Positions 1-6,890 of a stretch of 11,906 nucleotides of DNA are shown here, piece after piece; the stretch's first letter is position 1; every line of letters starts with the position of its first letter. A program made the position numbers and the translations under genes. The DNA comes from Chloroflexota bacterium. GTDB taxonomy: Bacteria; Chloroflexota; Dehalococcoidia; GIF9; UBA5629. The stretch is from contig JAPLHI010000130.1 of the NCBI GenBank assembly GCA_026389695.1, positions 1 through 11,906 on the forward strand, given 5' to 3'. Under the pieces are notes generated by a model. That model did not search any database. It was not told where the DNA came from and saw only the letters and a program-made list of their open reading frames with translations.

Positions 1-1
1 G

Positions 2-55
2 TATATTTTTCTACTCGTAATGGCAATAACATTAATACTCTGGTATTTTACTTAA
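2..55 (+). CDS. Possible C-terminal tail of a membrane protein, cut by the window start
   Basis: Reading from base 2, the 17 codons before the TAA at 53-55 give YIFLLVMAITLILWYFT, an unbroken hydrophobic and aromatic stretch typical of a last transmembrane helix ending a few residues before the C-terminus. The rest of the gene lies outside the window, so no family can be named. The gene would converge on the minus-strand LUD gene that ends at 157, leaving about 100 bp between the two stops. The evidence is composition only. Base 1 also opens a different frame that stays open to 144, so the call is tentative. Confidence 0.35.
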   Translation, partial: YIFLLVMAITLILWYFT

Positions 56-156
56 TTGCATCTGCTATGGCACGGCCGTTATTCCGTGGCGCCCTGGTGG
101 ACAATGCAGAGGTAATTACTGACTGGTCGCCTTTAATGGTCTGACCTGGTGTTTGA

Positions 157-1347
157 TTACTCAGGCTCTGCAATGGACTTGCGCAGCTTAAGTATCATCT
201 CGGGGACATCGATCTTCATGGGACACCTGACCTTACACCTGCCGCAGGTGAGGCAGGTATAAGCCAGGGATGATGCTTTCTCAAGATTCTTTGTCACTTC
301 TTTAGCCCACACGGCGCCGATGCCAGTGAAGTATTTATCACCGAAATAGCCGGCGGTCAGGCTGAAGACCGGACATTCATAGAGGCAGCCGCCGCAGCGC
401 AGACAGTAAAGCGCCTGGCGCAATACGGGGTCTTTTGCCAGGTGGGTTCTGCCACCGTCGTAGAAAACAACGTGGAATTCTTTCGGCCCGTGCGCGCCAT
501 ACGTGGTAACCTTTTCTATATCTCCAGTCTTGCTGGGACCGGATATCAGGCTGACATAGGATGGGATGCCGTAGTTAGCATAGCGCCAGGTAACCTCGGC
601 GACCTTAAAGGCTTCCTCCAGGGTGGGGACGAGTTTCTCCAGGCCTACAAGCGCTATATGAACTGGCGGCGCTCCGGTTGCCAGCCGGATATTACCCTCA
701 TTCTCAATGAGGAAAAGCGCCCCTGTATCGGCGGCCAAAACATTGGCGCTGCTGATACCCACATCTGCTTTAAAAAATTTCTCACGCAGTAGCTTGCGTG
801 CTGTCGCTACCAGCGTCGGTATATCCGGCGGCAATTCCTGTCCGGTTATCTTGGAAAAAAGCACGGCTACATCCTCACGTGGTACATGGATGGCGGGGGA
901 AAGGATATGCATGGGGCGGGACCCGAGCTTCTGTATTATGAATTCCCCAAGGTCGGTTTCATAAACCTCGTTACCCTCTTCTTCCAGGTGCTCGCGCAGC
1001 TCGATCTCCTCGGCAGTCATGCTCTTGGCTTTCACCACGAGCTTTCCCTTGCCCACAATGCCACCGATGATGTCCAACGCTTCCTTTGCCGTCTTAGCGA
1101 TGTAAGCTTTGCCCTTATTTTCCTCAATATTCTCGCTGGCTTTTCTCGCCAGGGCCATCATGTGCTGGATGGAATGCTCTTTTATAGCTTTCACTTCCTC
1201 AGCCATTTTTATGGTGTGCGGAAATTTCTTAAGAGCATTATTTGTGTTCGTCCGGTAACTTTTAATGGCACGTGCCAGGGCAAGCCGAATCCGCTCATTG
1301 CCTGCGGCATCCCTTAATTCTTTTCTGTAATCTTTAGATATTGTCAT
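157..1347 (-). CDS. LUD-domain protein with two 4Fe-4S clusters, LutB-like
   Basis: This 396-residue protein resembles LutB/YkgF, the iron-sulfur component of L-lactate oxidation systems. Residues about 45-300 form a LUD domain, with the hallmark stretch GISSANVLAADTGALF (197-212) and, near 269-300, the typical SGPSKTGDIE and GAHGPKEFHVV segments. The C-terminus carries two ferredoxin-type motifs: CLRCGGCLYECP (C315, C318, C321, C325) and CLTCGRCKVRCP (C365, C368, C371, C375), so two cubane clusters are expected. It is somewhat shorter than LutB (about 470 residues). The ATG lies 4 bp after the stop of the CCG protein gene, which implies co-transcription and probably a complex. No LutC partner is visible. 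It would act in the cytoplasm or at the inner face of the membrane as an electron carrier. The substrate is unknown; lactate is only one possibility. Confidence 0.88.
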   Translation of the reverse strand: MTISKDYRKELRDAAGNERIRLALARAIKSYRTNTNNALKKFPHTIKMAEEVKAIKEHSIQHMMALARKASENIEENKGKAYIAKTAKEALDIIGGIVGKGKLVVKAKSMTAEEIELREHLEEEGNEVYETDLGEFIIQKLGSRPMHILSPAIHVPREDVAVLFSKITGQELPPDIPTLVATARKLLREKFFKADVGISSANVLAADTGALFLIENEGNIRLATGAPPVHIALVGLEKLVPTLEEAFKVAEVTWRYANYGIPSYVSLISGPSKTGDIEKVTTYGAHGPKEFHVVFYDGGRTHLAKDPVLRQALYCLRCGGCLYECPVFSLTAGYFGDKYFTGIGAVWAKEVTKNLEKASSLAYTCLTCGRCKVRCPMKIDVPEMILKLRKSIAEPE

Positions 1348-1351
1348 GCTC

Positions 1352-2377
1352 TTATTTTGTGTTCATTCCGTGCAGGGATTTTGCTACAAGAGTGGCGAGG
1401 TCAATGACCTTAATATGATCTTTTTTCAATTCTTTGAGCCCGCTTTTAAGCTGCATTAAACATCCCGGACACTGGGTAGTGATAATATCTGCCCCGGTTT
1501 CCGCCAGTTCTGTTACCCTGCCCATAGCCAGAGTCTGGCTTATGTCAGGGAAAACCACCTCGAAACCACCGCCGCCGCCACAGCAGGTCGACCATTCTCC
1601 GGAAGTCCACTCCGGCTCAACCAGCTCCACATTCTCAATCGCCTTTAATATTGCGCGCGGCTGATCGAGAAGCCCCATATATCTGCCGAGCTGGCATGGA
1701 TCATGGTATGCCACCTTGACCTTATGTGAATATTTTAATTCCTTATGCCCGATGTTCTCGGCTACCACCTCTATGAAATGCTTGACCTCAATATCATATC
1801 CGGTGATAAATTTAGGGAAGAGATTGCGCAGGGCATAAGTGCAGGAGGGCACGATGCTGATTATCTTCTTTACTCCCAGCGCTTTAAGCTCTTTATACGC
1901 CTTGGCGGCATTTACGGCAAATTCTTTTTGCAGGCCCATATGGTAAAGCGGCGCTCCGCAGCAGGGTTCATCTTTACCGAGATAACCGATATCCAGACCA
2001 ACGGCCTTTAAAACCTTGACCACGTCGTCTAGTACGGACGCATCACCGGCCCCGCTCCTGGATGTGACCTTCCCATAAAGCGCAGCCATATCCACACCCA
2101 GCTTTTTCTGTGCTCCCGCCAGGACAATCGGCAGGTCCGGGTTGCCGTACATCCTGTCCGCCTTCCTCACCAGCGTCACCAGCGGCTCAAGCATCGAGGA
2201 GTACTGATAACCGCACCCGGCAAAAAAGATAGTTGACCTGTCCTTTGAGAAATCTATCCCGGCAGCCCACTTGGCTTTAGCTTCCTTAGGAAGCCCGAGG
2301 ATATTGTCTTTGGCGTTGATATTATCGGCTATATAAGCCAGGCCGGGTGGTACAAGCCTGCGTGCAGTTTTGCTCAT
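1352..2377 (-). CDS. Two-CCG-domain (Fe-S)-binding oxidoreductase subunit, HdrD/LutA/GlpC-like
   Basis: This 341-residue protein has two cysteine-rich CCG domains. The second is complete: C228, C265-C266, then C303 and C306. The spacings of 36 and 36 residues fit the CX(31-39)CCX(35-36)CXXC motif that binds the unusual [4Fe-4S] cluster in HdrB. The first has C55, C139-C140 and C179, with a long insert before the CC pair and only one cysteine at its end. There is no ferredoxin CXXCXXCXXXCP motif here, unlike GlpC or GlcF. The ferredoxin motifs sit instead in the next gene, 4 bp away, so the two products together look like a split GlpC or a LutA-LutB pair. It is about 100 residues longer than LutA. 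The likely role is electron transfer from a flavoprotein towards quinone or a disulfide. The Shine-Dalgarno site before the ATG is weak. Confidence 0.87.
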   Translation of the reverse strand: MSKTARRLVPPGLAYIADNINAKDNILGLPKEAKAKWAAGIDFSKDRSTIFFAGCGYQYSSMLEPLVTLVRKADRMYGNPDLPIVLAGAQKKLGVDMAALYGKVTSRSGAGDASVLDDVVKVLKAVGLDIGYLGKDEPCCGAPLYHMGLQKEFAVNAAKAYKELKALGVKKIISIVPSCTYALRNLFPKFITGYDIEVKHFIEVVAENIGHKELKYSHKVKVAYHDPCQLGRYMGLLDQPRAILKAIENVELVEPEWTSGEWSTCCGGGGGFEVVFPDISQTLAMGRVTELAETGADIITTQCPGCLMQLKSGLKELKKDHIKVIDLATLVAKSLHGMNTK

Positions 2378-2438
2378 ATGTTTCTATGCTATACAGATAA
2401 ATATAATTGATATTTTAACAGAAAAGCATTACAAAATC

Positions 2439-3200
2439 TTAATAATTTACTATCTGCTGGATGAGCAGCAGTAAACCTGCGATGAAAAGCAGTGCATATA
2501 TCAGCACCTTGAAAGCCAGCGCCCTGAATTTGAGAAAGCTGCCCAGCACTATGCCGGCAATCAAACCCGGCAGCGCAATACCCGTCATGGTCAGTGTAGT
2601 CATATATATCTGACCCGTAGAGATAAGGTTAACTACCAGCGTAATATTCAGGATCAGCCACAGTGTGGATATCGTAGCACGAAAGTCGGCAGGCGCTTTA
2701 AGCTCGCGGCTGGAGTAGTACACTATCAACGGCCCGCCCGTGGCAAAAATGCCGTGAAATATACCCCCCACTATAAGGATAGGCCAGCCCAGGTACCACG
2801 GCAGACTGCCTCCGGCAGCCCTGGTCCTGTAGATGAGGACAATCTCCATCACAGATACCGCCATGATGAAAATGCCGAGCAGGATAAGCAACTGCTTATA
2901 ATCCGCTACCTGCGTCCTGTAGTAGATACCTACGATCATACCCGCTACTGCCGCGGGCAGAATCTTGAGGAAGAGCACACGCCACTGAATATGGCGGAAC
3001 CAGCGCCCCACCAGCCAGGCGCTCTGCAGCACGCCGAGTATAACCAGAACAGGGAGCAGGATATTTAGAGGGAAGATGTAGATGCCAAGGGCCATTGCGA
3101 TGATAGTGGCACCGAAACCCAGCACCGTCTCAACCGTGTGGGCGAATACAAGTACCAGAATGAGAAGAAAGAGGCTTACTAAGAAGGGCTCTATTTGCAT
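2439..3200 (-). CDS. TauE/SafE-family membrane permease
   Basis: This 253-residue protein is almost entirely hydrophobic, with about eight predicted transmembrane helices, matching TauE/SafE (COG0730) in length. The two family landmarks are visible: VETVLGFGATIIAMALG near residues 23-39 in the first repeat, and GGIFHGIFATGGPLIVYY near 149-166 in the second. Characterised members export sulfite, sulfoacetate or related organosulfur anions, but the family is broad and the substrate cannot be read from sequence. The ATG lies 12 bp after the stop of the 75-residue gene and the next gene starts 61 bp downstream, so it is probably an internal operon gene. Its position next to an amine-oxidising flavoprotein recalls taurine-dissimilation clusters, where TauE exports sulfite. 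No sulfoacetaldehyde-processing enzyme is present in the window. Confidence 0.9.
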   Translation of the reverse strand: MQIEPFLVSLFLLILVLVFAHTVETVLGFGATIIAMALGIYIFPLNILLPVLVILGVLQSAWLVGRWFRHIQWRVLFLKILPAAVAGMIVGIYYRTQVADYKQLLILLGIFIMAVSVMEIVLIYRTRAAGGSLPWYLGWPILIVGGIFHGIFATGGPLIVYYSSRELKAPADFRATISTLWLILNITLVVNLISTGQIYMTTLTMTGIALPGLIAGIVLGSFLKFRALAFKVLIYALLFIAGLLLLIQQIVNY

Positions 3201-3212
3201 TTTTTCTATCTT

Positions 3213-3440
3213 TTAGTGAACCTGGTACAGATCATTGATAAACTGCGTGGCAAAATCCTTCGCCATGCCCCTGTCCGGTAACATGCCCATTATGCCGTAC
3301 AGAGTAGCATAGCCCGTTATATCCTCCAGTTTAAGTTTGGCCACTCCGGCGGTAGCTATACGCAGATCGGCCGGAAAAGGCTGCAAGATTTTAGCATGTT
3401 CGGGCATTACTGTCATATAGAGCGCCGATGCTTCTTGCAT
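3213..3440 (-). CDS. Unrecognised 75-residue protein between FAD oxidoreductase and permease
   Basis: I do not recognise this family. The reading frame is supported by a Shine-Dalgarno site GAAGG (minus strand, 3448-3452) seven bases before the ATG, and by its place in a same-strand gene row: 58 bp after the flavoprotein stop and 12 bp before the permease start. The product is soluble-looking, with no signal peptide, membrane helix or cysteine. It starts MQEASALYMTVMPEHAKILQ, contains a segment LEDITGYATLYGIMGMLPD near residues 37-55, and ends in a probable amphipathic helix rich in F, D and Q. A small subunit or chaperone of the upstream oxidoreductase is one guess, by analogy with the small TauX subunit of taurine dehydrogenase, but I see no sequence evidence for that homology. 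Confidence 0.68.
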   Translation of the reverse strand: MQEASALYMTVMPEHAKILQPFPADLRIATAGVAKLKLEDITGYATLYGIMGMLPDRGMAKDFATQFINDLYQVH

Positions 3441-3498
3441 CTGCTTGCCTTCAATTGAATAAAATCTCTCCAGTCATTTTGGAAATTTACGGTGAAAT

Positions 3499-4848
3499 TT
3501 ATTTCTTCATTGCCCCCAGTCCCCTGCGCTCCAACCAGGCATCCTCTGCATGTAGATAGCCGAGAATGGCCATCTCACCGACGAACCTGATGGGCTCCGG
3601 AGGCCACTTGAAAACCTTGCGGTTAACCGGGAAGCACTCTGTCCACTCCGATTTGCGCTCCAGCAGCAGATCGGCCATGACCTCTCCATTGAGGTGGGTG
3701 AGGGAAACACCGTGGCCCATACAGCCCAGGCTGTATACAGCCCGGTGGTCATCCAGGTACCCCAGCGCCGGCACCATGTCCATGGGCACAGAGACAGGCC
3801 CACCCCAGCGGTGGGTTATCGTTATCCCCCTCAGGCAAGGATAGAAATCAACTATATCCTGCTCAAGCTGTGCGAAAATCCTGGGATTCATATCATTGTC
3901 CATGTTGGCGCCGTACTTCACAATAATATCCCGTCCCCCCATAAGCAGGCGGTTGTCCGGCGTAAGCCGGTAATAGTGGACCATGTTGCGGTAGTCCTCG
4001 ATGCCCTCGCGAGCCTGCCAGCCTATTTCACTCAGTTGCTCTTTTGTCAGCGGCTCCGTGAGGACGATATAAGTCCACACTGGCTGCTGCATGGCTTTCA
4101 ACTCCGGTATGGCCAGGGAGTAAGCATTGGTTGCCAGCGCTACCTTCCCCGCAGTCACTATGCCTTTCGGTGTTTTTATTGAAAAATGCTGCGGATAACG
4201 CCTTATCTCGGTGACTGGTGTTCTCTCATAGACATCAGCACCCATCTGCACGGCTACCCGCTTCATTTCGCGCGCCAGTTTGGCGGGGTTCACCAGCGCA
4301 CAGCGGGGCTCCCACCAGGCTCCCATGTAGAGCGGCGAGCGAACCCGTTTCTGCACTTCGTCCGCCTCTATCCAATCCACACCTTCCAGCCCCAGCGATT
4401 TAACCAGCTCGATCTCTTCCCTGATACGCTTAATATAAGCCGGAGTTGTAGCTATCCTGAGGAAACCGGGCCGCTCGTAATCGCAATCCAGTTTGTGTTC
4501 GGCGACAAGCTCGCCCACGATATCAACGGCACGCTCCATATAGCGGTGGGACTGCCTTGTCTTCTCGGTACCGAAAAGCATCTTAGTGATGGATATCATC
4601 AGCCCGAAGGTGGTCATGGCAAAGCCCGCGTTGCGTCCCGAAGCCCCGTAACCAACGACATATCCTTCAAGGACTGCTACTTTCAGGGAAGGTTGAGCCT
4701 TCTTTAGGTAATAAGCCGTGGCTATGCCTGCAAATCCACCTCCGATCACTGCTACATCACATTTCAGATCTCCCTGGAGCGGCGGACCTTCCTGATACGG
4801 CCCCGAGTTTCCCAGCCAGAAGCTTTTCTCAGCATAATCTTCAACCAT
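3499..4848 (-). CDS. FAD-dependent oxidoreductase, DAO superfamily (PuuB/DadA-like)
   Basis: This 449-residue flavoprotein belongs to the D-amino-acid-oxidase superfamily and looks closest to gamma-glutamylputrescine oxidoreductase (PuuB, COG0665). The dinucleotide fold is clear: CDVAVIGGGFAGIATAYYL at about 30-48 (GxGxxG at G36, G38, G41), with acidic E61 ending the second strand. GASGRNAGF at 68-76 is the family's second FAD motif. Near the C-terminus, YSLGCMGHGVSLTHLNGE matches the usual substrate/flavin-binding segment. Family members oxidise amines, N-methyl amino acids or D-amino acids; the exact substrate is not readable. A strong Shine-Dalgarno site TAAGGAGG precedes the ATG by four bases, which fixes the start. 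It heads the proposed five-gene operon, and electrons from its FADH2 could pass to the downstream CCG and LUD/Fe-S proteins, much as GlpA passes electrons to GlpC. Confidence 0.9.
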   Translation of the reverse strand: MVEDYAEKSFWLGNSGPYQEGPPLQGDLKCDVAVIGGGFAGIATAYYLKKAQPSLKVAVLEGYVVGYGASGRNAGFAMTTFGLMISITKMLFGTEKTRQSHRYMERAVDIVGELVAEHKLDCDYERPGFLRIATTPAYIKRIREEIELVKSLGLEGVDWIEADEVQKRVRSPLYMGAWWEPRCALVNPAKLAREMKRVAVQMGADVYERTPVTEIRRYPQHFSIKTPKGIVTAGKVALATNAYSLAIPELKAMQQPVWTYIVLTEPLTKEQLSEIGWQAREGIEDYRNMVHYYRLTPDNRLLMGGRDIIVKYGANMDNDMNPRIFAQLEQDIVDFYPCLRGITITHRWGGPVSVPMDMVPALGYLDDHRAVYSLGCMGHGVSLTHLNGEVMADLLLERKSEWTECFPVNRKVFKWPPEPIRFVGEMAILGYLHAEDAWLERRGLGAMKK

Positions 4849-4852
4849 CTCG

Positions 4853-4860
4853 CCTCCTTA
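4853..4860 (-). promoter_or_regulatory. Strong ribosome binding site of the FAD oxidoreductase
   Basis: The minus strand reads TAAGGAGG-CGAG-ATG. This is a full anti-Shine-Dalgarno match four bases before the ATG at 4846-4848, and it fixes that start codon. Confidence 0.85.
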
Positions 4861-4896
4861 CTGCCCTGATGAATTAGTTTATATGTGCAAACCGGG

Positions 4897-4922
4897 GACA
4901 ATATACTCCAATTTATACTGTC
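4897..4922. promoter_or_regulatory. Operator-like inverted repeat over the FAD oxidoreductase promoter
   Basis: The plus strand reads GACAATATA, eight bases, then TATACTGTC. The nine-base arms are complementary except for one position. The 26-bp dyad covers the -10 box and the whole spacer of the promoter at 4900-4928 and ends one base from the -35 box. A dimeric repressor bound here would block polymerase. The regulator is not in the window, and its family (GntR, TetR or other) cannot be told from the site. Confidence 0.5.
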
Positions 4923-4928
4923 TGACAA
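4900..4928 (-). promoter_or_regulatory. Sigma70-type promoter for the FAD oxidoreductase operon
   Basis: On the minus strand, TTGTCA (plus 4923-4928) is followed after exactly 17 bases by TATATT (plus 4900-4905); each box matches consensus at five of six positions. Transcription would start near 4893, giving a leader of about 45 bases before the ATG at 4848. No comparably good promoter was seen before the downstream genes, which supports one transcript for all five. Confidence 0.6.
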
Positions 4929-4972
4929 TCACTTATACGATAGATTTAATGGTTAAGCGATGGATCAGCGCA

Positions 4973-5737
4973 TCAGTTCGAGTGCTTGCCCTGCAGAAGC
5001 ATATTAACTGCCTCAGGCAGCTTTACCAGCGGTCCCCTGAAGTCTGCGGGCGGTATGCCGTCCGAATTGCGGCCAACCATGTGTTTGCTGAGCTCAAGGG
5101 GCGATTCCACATGATCCAGGCTATCGATGCTGAGATATGTTTTCATCCCTATGGTGGCAACCACCATATCGTTAGCCGGGTCATCGCCCACCATCAGGCA
5201 GTCCTCGGGTTTTTCCCCGGTCATACTGAGGATTTCGCGGTAGTAGCCGATCTGAGGCTTACAGAAGGTCATGTTGTCTATATGGGTAACCAGGTCAAAG
5301 CCGATATCGCCGATTCCCGCCCAGGACAACCGGATCATTTGAGCGCTGAGCGGCCAGATGGGATTGGTGGCTATGACTATTTTCAGATTTTTTTCTTTCA
5401 AAGCCAGGAATATACTGCGGTTATCATTGTGAACCGCCACGACATCCCTGAGGCTGTCAAACTCCTCATCGTAGAACTTCTCAAAGCGCCGCCAGACCTC
5501 GTCGCGGTATTGCTCGATGCCCTGGCAGAAAAAGTTGAGGAACCGCTCCCTGTTGGTCATGCTTCCGTCATTCCTGTGCATCTCCATGGTGGCGGAGAGC
5601 AGCTTCTCGCCGAATTTATCACCCGGTATTAAATCCGCGAATCGCCTGGCAACCAGCGGGATGTAGGACTTGATGAACTTCACTTCATCAAAAAAGATAA
5701 GCGTGTTATCAACGTCAAAAAGAACAGCTTTGAGCAT
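4973..5737 (-). CDS. HAD-superfamily hydrolase (putative phosphatase)
   Basis: This 254-residue protein has all four HAD motifs in order: motif I FDVDNTL with nucleophile D8 and acid/base D10; motif II around T124 (IVIATNP); motif III K160 (CKPQ); motif IV GDDPANDM with D185 and D186 for Mg2+. A helical cap of about 80 residues lies between motifs I and II, so this is a subfamily I (C1 cap) enzyme of the phosphoglycolate-phosphatase or haloacid-dehalogenase type. Phosphatase is the likelier activity because the nucleophile and motif-I second Asp are both present. The substrate is unknown. The ATG directly follows GGGTTTTTTAAC on the minus strand, without a good Shine-Dalgarno site; a perfect -10 box lies 20 bases upstream, so the leader would be very short. 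It ends 124 bp before the flavoprotein and probably has its own transcript. Confidence 0.88.
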   Translation of the reverse strand: MLKAVLFDVDNTLIFFDEVKFIKSYIPLVARRFADLIPGDKFGEKLLSATMEMHRNDGSMTNRERFLNFFCQGIEQYRDEVWRRFEKFYDEEFDSLRDVVAVHNDNRSIFLALKEKNLKIVIATNPIWPLSAQMIRLSWAGIGDIGFDLVTHIDNMTFCKPQIGYYREILSMTGEKPEDCLMVGDDPANDMVVATIGMKTYLSIDSLDHVESPLELSKHMVGRNSDGIPPADFRGPLVKLPEAVNMLLQGKHSN

Positions 5738-5757
5738 GTTAAAAAACCCGAGGGAGA

Positions 5758-5763
5758 ATTATA
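5758..5763 (-). promoter_or_regulatory. -10 box for the HAD hydrolase gene
   Basis: The minus strand reads TATAAT, a perfect -10 hexamer, with its downstream edge 20 bases before the HAD ATG. The -35 region 17 bases upstream (TTTATT) matches only three positions. ATACGG occurs twice nearby in the same direction (5761-5766 and 5773-5778). If used, the leader would be only about 13 bases, consistent with the poor Shine-Dalgarno site. Confidence 0.4.
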
Positions 5764-5946
5764 CGGTTTTTCATACGGAAAATAAAAGCTCTGGGCTTTG
5801 AGCCTGAATCTACTGGAACAGGCTTATGCCATTGAAGAAAGGTCCCGGGTCTGCCTCATTTCCGTATATTGTTGCCGCATCTATCTGCATGAACATTTTA
5901 AGTATTCAATTTTTTAAAAAATTTCTCCGCCACGGGATAATTACTC

Positions 5947-5975
5947 TTGATATTCATCAGCGGAGTTGTTAAAAT
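5947..5975 (+). promoter_or_regulatory. Sigma70-type promoter for the alpha/beta hydrolase gene
   Basis: TTGATA (5947-5952) and TAAAAT (5970-5975) are separated by exactly 17 bases, and each matches consensus at five of six positions. Transcription would begin near 5982, giving a leader of about 75 bases to the ATG at 6057. Confidence 0.55.
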
Positions 5976-6043
5976 CTCTTAGCCCGTCCGTCAATTGTCG
6001 CAACTTATTTGCCTGCGGGCATGTCCGCGTAAGTATTGCACAA

Positions 6044-6052
6044 AGGGAGAGG
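6044..6052 (+). promoter_or_regulatory. Ribosome binding site that decides the lipase start
   Basis: AGGGAGAGG lies four to seven bases before the ATG at 6057. It argues for that ATG over the in-frame TTG at 6036, which would sit upstream of this site and has no good site of its own. Confidence 0.75.
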
Positions 6053-6056
6053 TAAA

Positions 6057-6890
6057 ATGGAGCAGAACGAGGGCAAATTTAAGGGCAGGGATAATTTCAA
6101 TCTCTACTGGAGGGCCTGGCTGCCCGAGGGTAAACCAACAGCTATCTTACTGGTATCCCACGGCCTGGGTGAACACATTTCGCGTTATCACAATCTGGTA
6201 AACTTCTGTGTACCCAGGGGCTTTGCTGTTTACGGACTCGATCACCAGGGCCATGGTAAATCCGAGGGCACACGGGTATATATTGACAGGTTTGCCACCT
6301 ATCTGGATGATTTAAAAACATTCTTCGACATGGTGCGCAGGGATAATCCCGATCTAAAAATATTCCTGCTCGGACACAGCATGGGCGGGCTGATTGCCAC
6401 TGCGTATGCTGTGCAGCACCAGGACGAACTGAAAGGCCTCATTGTATCTGCTCCCAGCCTGAAACCGGGTGAAAGCTTTACACCTGCCATGATCAAGATG
6501 GCAAAGGCAGTATCTGCGATTCAGCCTAAAATGGGCATTGCCGAACTTGATTCCGCGCACCTGAGCAAGGACAAATCGGTGGTAGAAGCTTATGATAACG
6601 ACCCGCTGGTCTACCGTGGCAAGATCACCGCGCGGCTGGGTGCCGAGCTGTTCGGTACCATGGCAAAACTTGAATCCCAGATGGCTTCACTTACATTACC
6701 CATGCTAATCATGCAGGGTTCCGCTGATAAGCTGGTCAATCCCGATGGCGGCAAAATGCTCTATGAAAAGGCCGGCTCAAAGGATAAGACTTTCAAAATC
6801 TACGAAGGGCTCTACCATGAAATATTTAATGAGCCTGAGCGTGGTATGGTCTTCGCCGATCTGCAAGCCTGGCTTAATTCCCACATCTGA
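6057..6890 (+). CDS. Alpha/beta hydrolase, monoacylglycerol lipase-like
   Basis: From the ATG at 6057 this is a 277-residue protein of the serine-aminopeptidase/monoacylglycerol lipase (PldB, COG2267) type. The full catalytic set is visible: oxyanion motif HGLGEH at 35-40; nucleophile elbow GHSMGG with S108; catalytic D224 in QGSADKLV; catalytic H254 in GLYHEIFNE. The segment GLDHQGHGKSEG at 60-71 is also diagnostic of this family. It should hydrolyse monoacylglycerols or similar short esters. There is no signal peptide, so it is cytoplasmic. Length fits the family. It has its own promoter, and the diguanylate cyclase starts 113 bp downstream with no clear terminator between, so read-through is possible. 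A lysophospholipase activity cannot be excluded. Confidence 0.92.
   Translation: MEQNEGKFKGRDNFNLYWRAWLPEGKPTAILLVSHGLGEHISRYHNLVNFCVPRGFAVYGLDHQGHGKSEGTRVYIDRFATYLDDLKTFFDMVRRDNPDLKIFLLGHSMGGLIATAYAVQHQDELKGLIVSAPSLKPGESFTPAMIKMAKAVSAIQPKMGIAELDSAHLSKDKSVVEAYDNDPLVYRGKITARLGAELFGTMAKLESQMASLTLPMLIMQGSADKLVNPDGGKMLYEKAGSKDKTFKIYEGLYHEIFNEPERGMVFADLQAWLNSHI

Larger units (their letters stand above)
5738..6056. other. Divergent intergenic region between HAD and lipase genes
   Basis: These 319 bases separate divergent genes. They hold the HAD promoter at the left edge, the lipase promoter at 5947-5975, a 75-base lipase leader and the lipase Shine-Dalgarno site. The middle part, about 5780-5940, shows an A/T-rich run at 5910-5932 but no convincing gene, RNA or strong hairpin. 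In the leader, 6015-6028 (GCGG, then GCATGT, then CCGC) is a short imperfect dyad centred on CATG. Confidence 0.6.

Noticed and set aside
62..100. Hairpin CACGG-N8-CCGTG as terminator of the LUD gene or of the upstream gene
   Set aside because: The stem is only five pairs and no T-run follows on either strand.
1..144. Frame open from base 1 to TGA at 142-144 (47 codons)
   Set aside because: The product is of mixed composition with no recognisable motif and no visible start. The overlapping frame ending at 55 gives a convincing membrane-helix tail, and the two are unlikely to be both real.
442..1317. Plus-strand frames opposite the LUD gene
   Set aside because: They are antisense shadows without ribosome sites or recognisable domains.
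3450..3459. TTCAATTGAA palindrome before the 75-residue gene as an operator
   Set aside because: A 10-bp A/T-rich palindrome is expected by chance, and no promoter is evident here.
3694..4707. Long plus-strand frames opposite the FAD oxidoreductase
   Set aside because: They are shadows of a clear flavoprotein gene; the products are rich in H, R and P and contain no known motif.
4883..5632. 249-codon plus-strand frame opposite the HAD gene
   Set aside because: It is antisense to a gene with all four HAD motifs. It has no domain, and its length reflects codon bias of the real gene.
5826..5972. 48-codon plus-strand frame in the HAD-lipase intergenic region
   Set aside because: No adequate Shine-Dalgarno site, no recognisable features, and it runs into the well-formed lipase promoter.
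6036..6056. Upstream TTG start for the lipase
   Set aside because: The AGGGAGAGG site lies after this TTG and fits the ATG at 6057. The extra residues add nothing to the fold.
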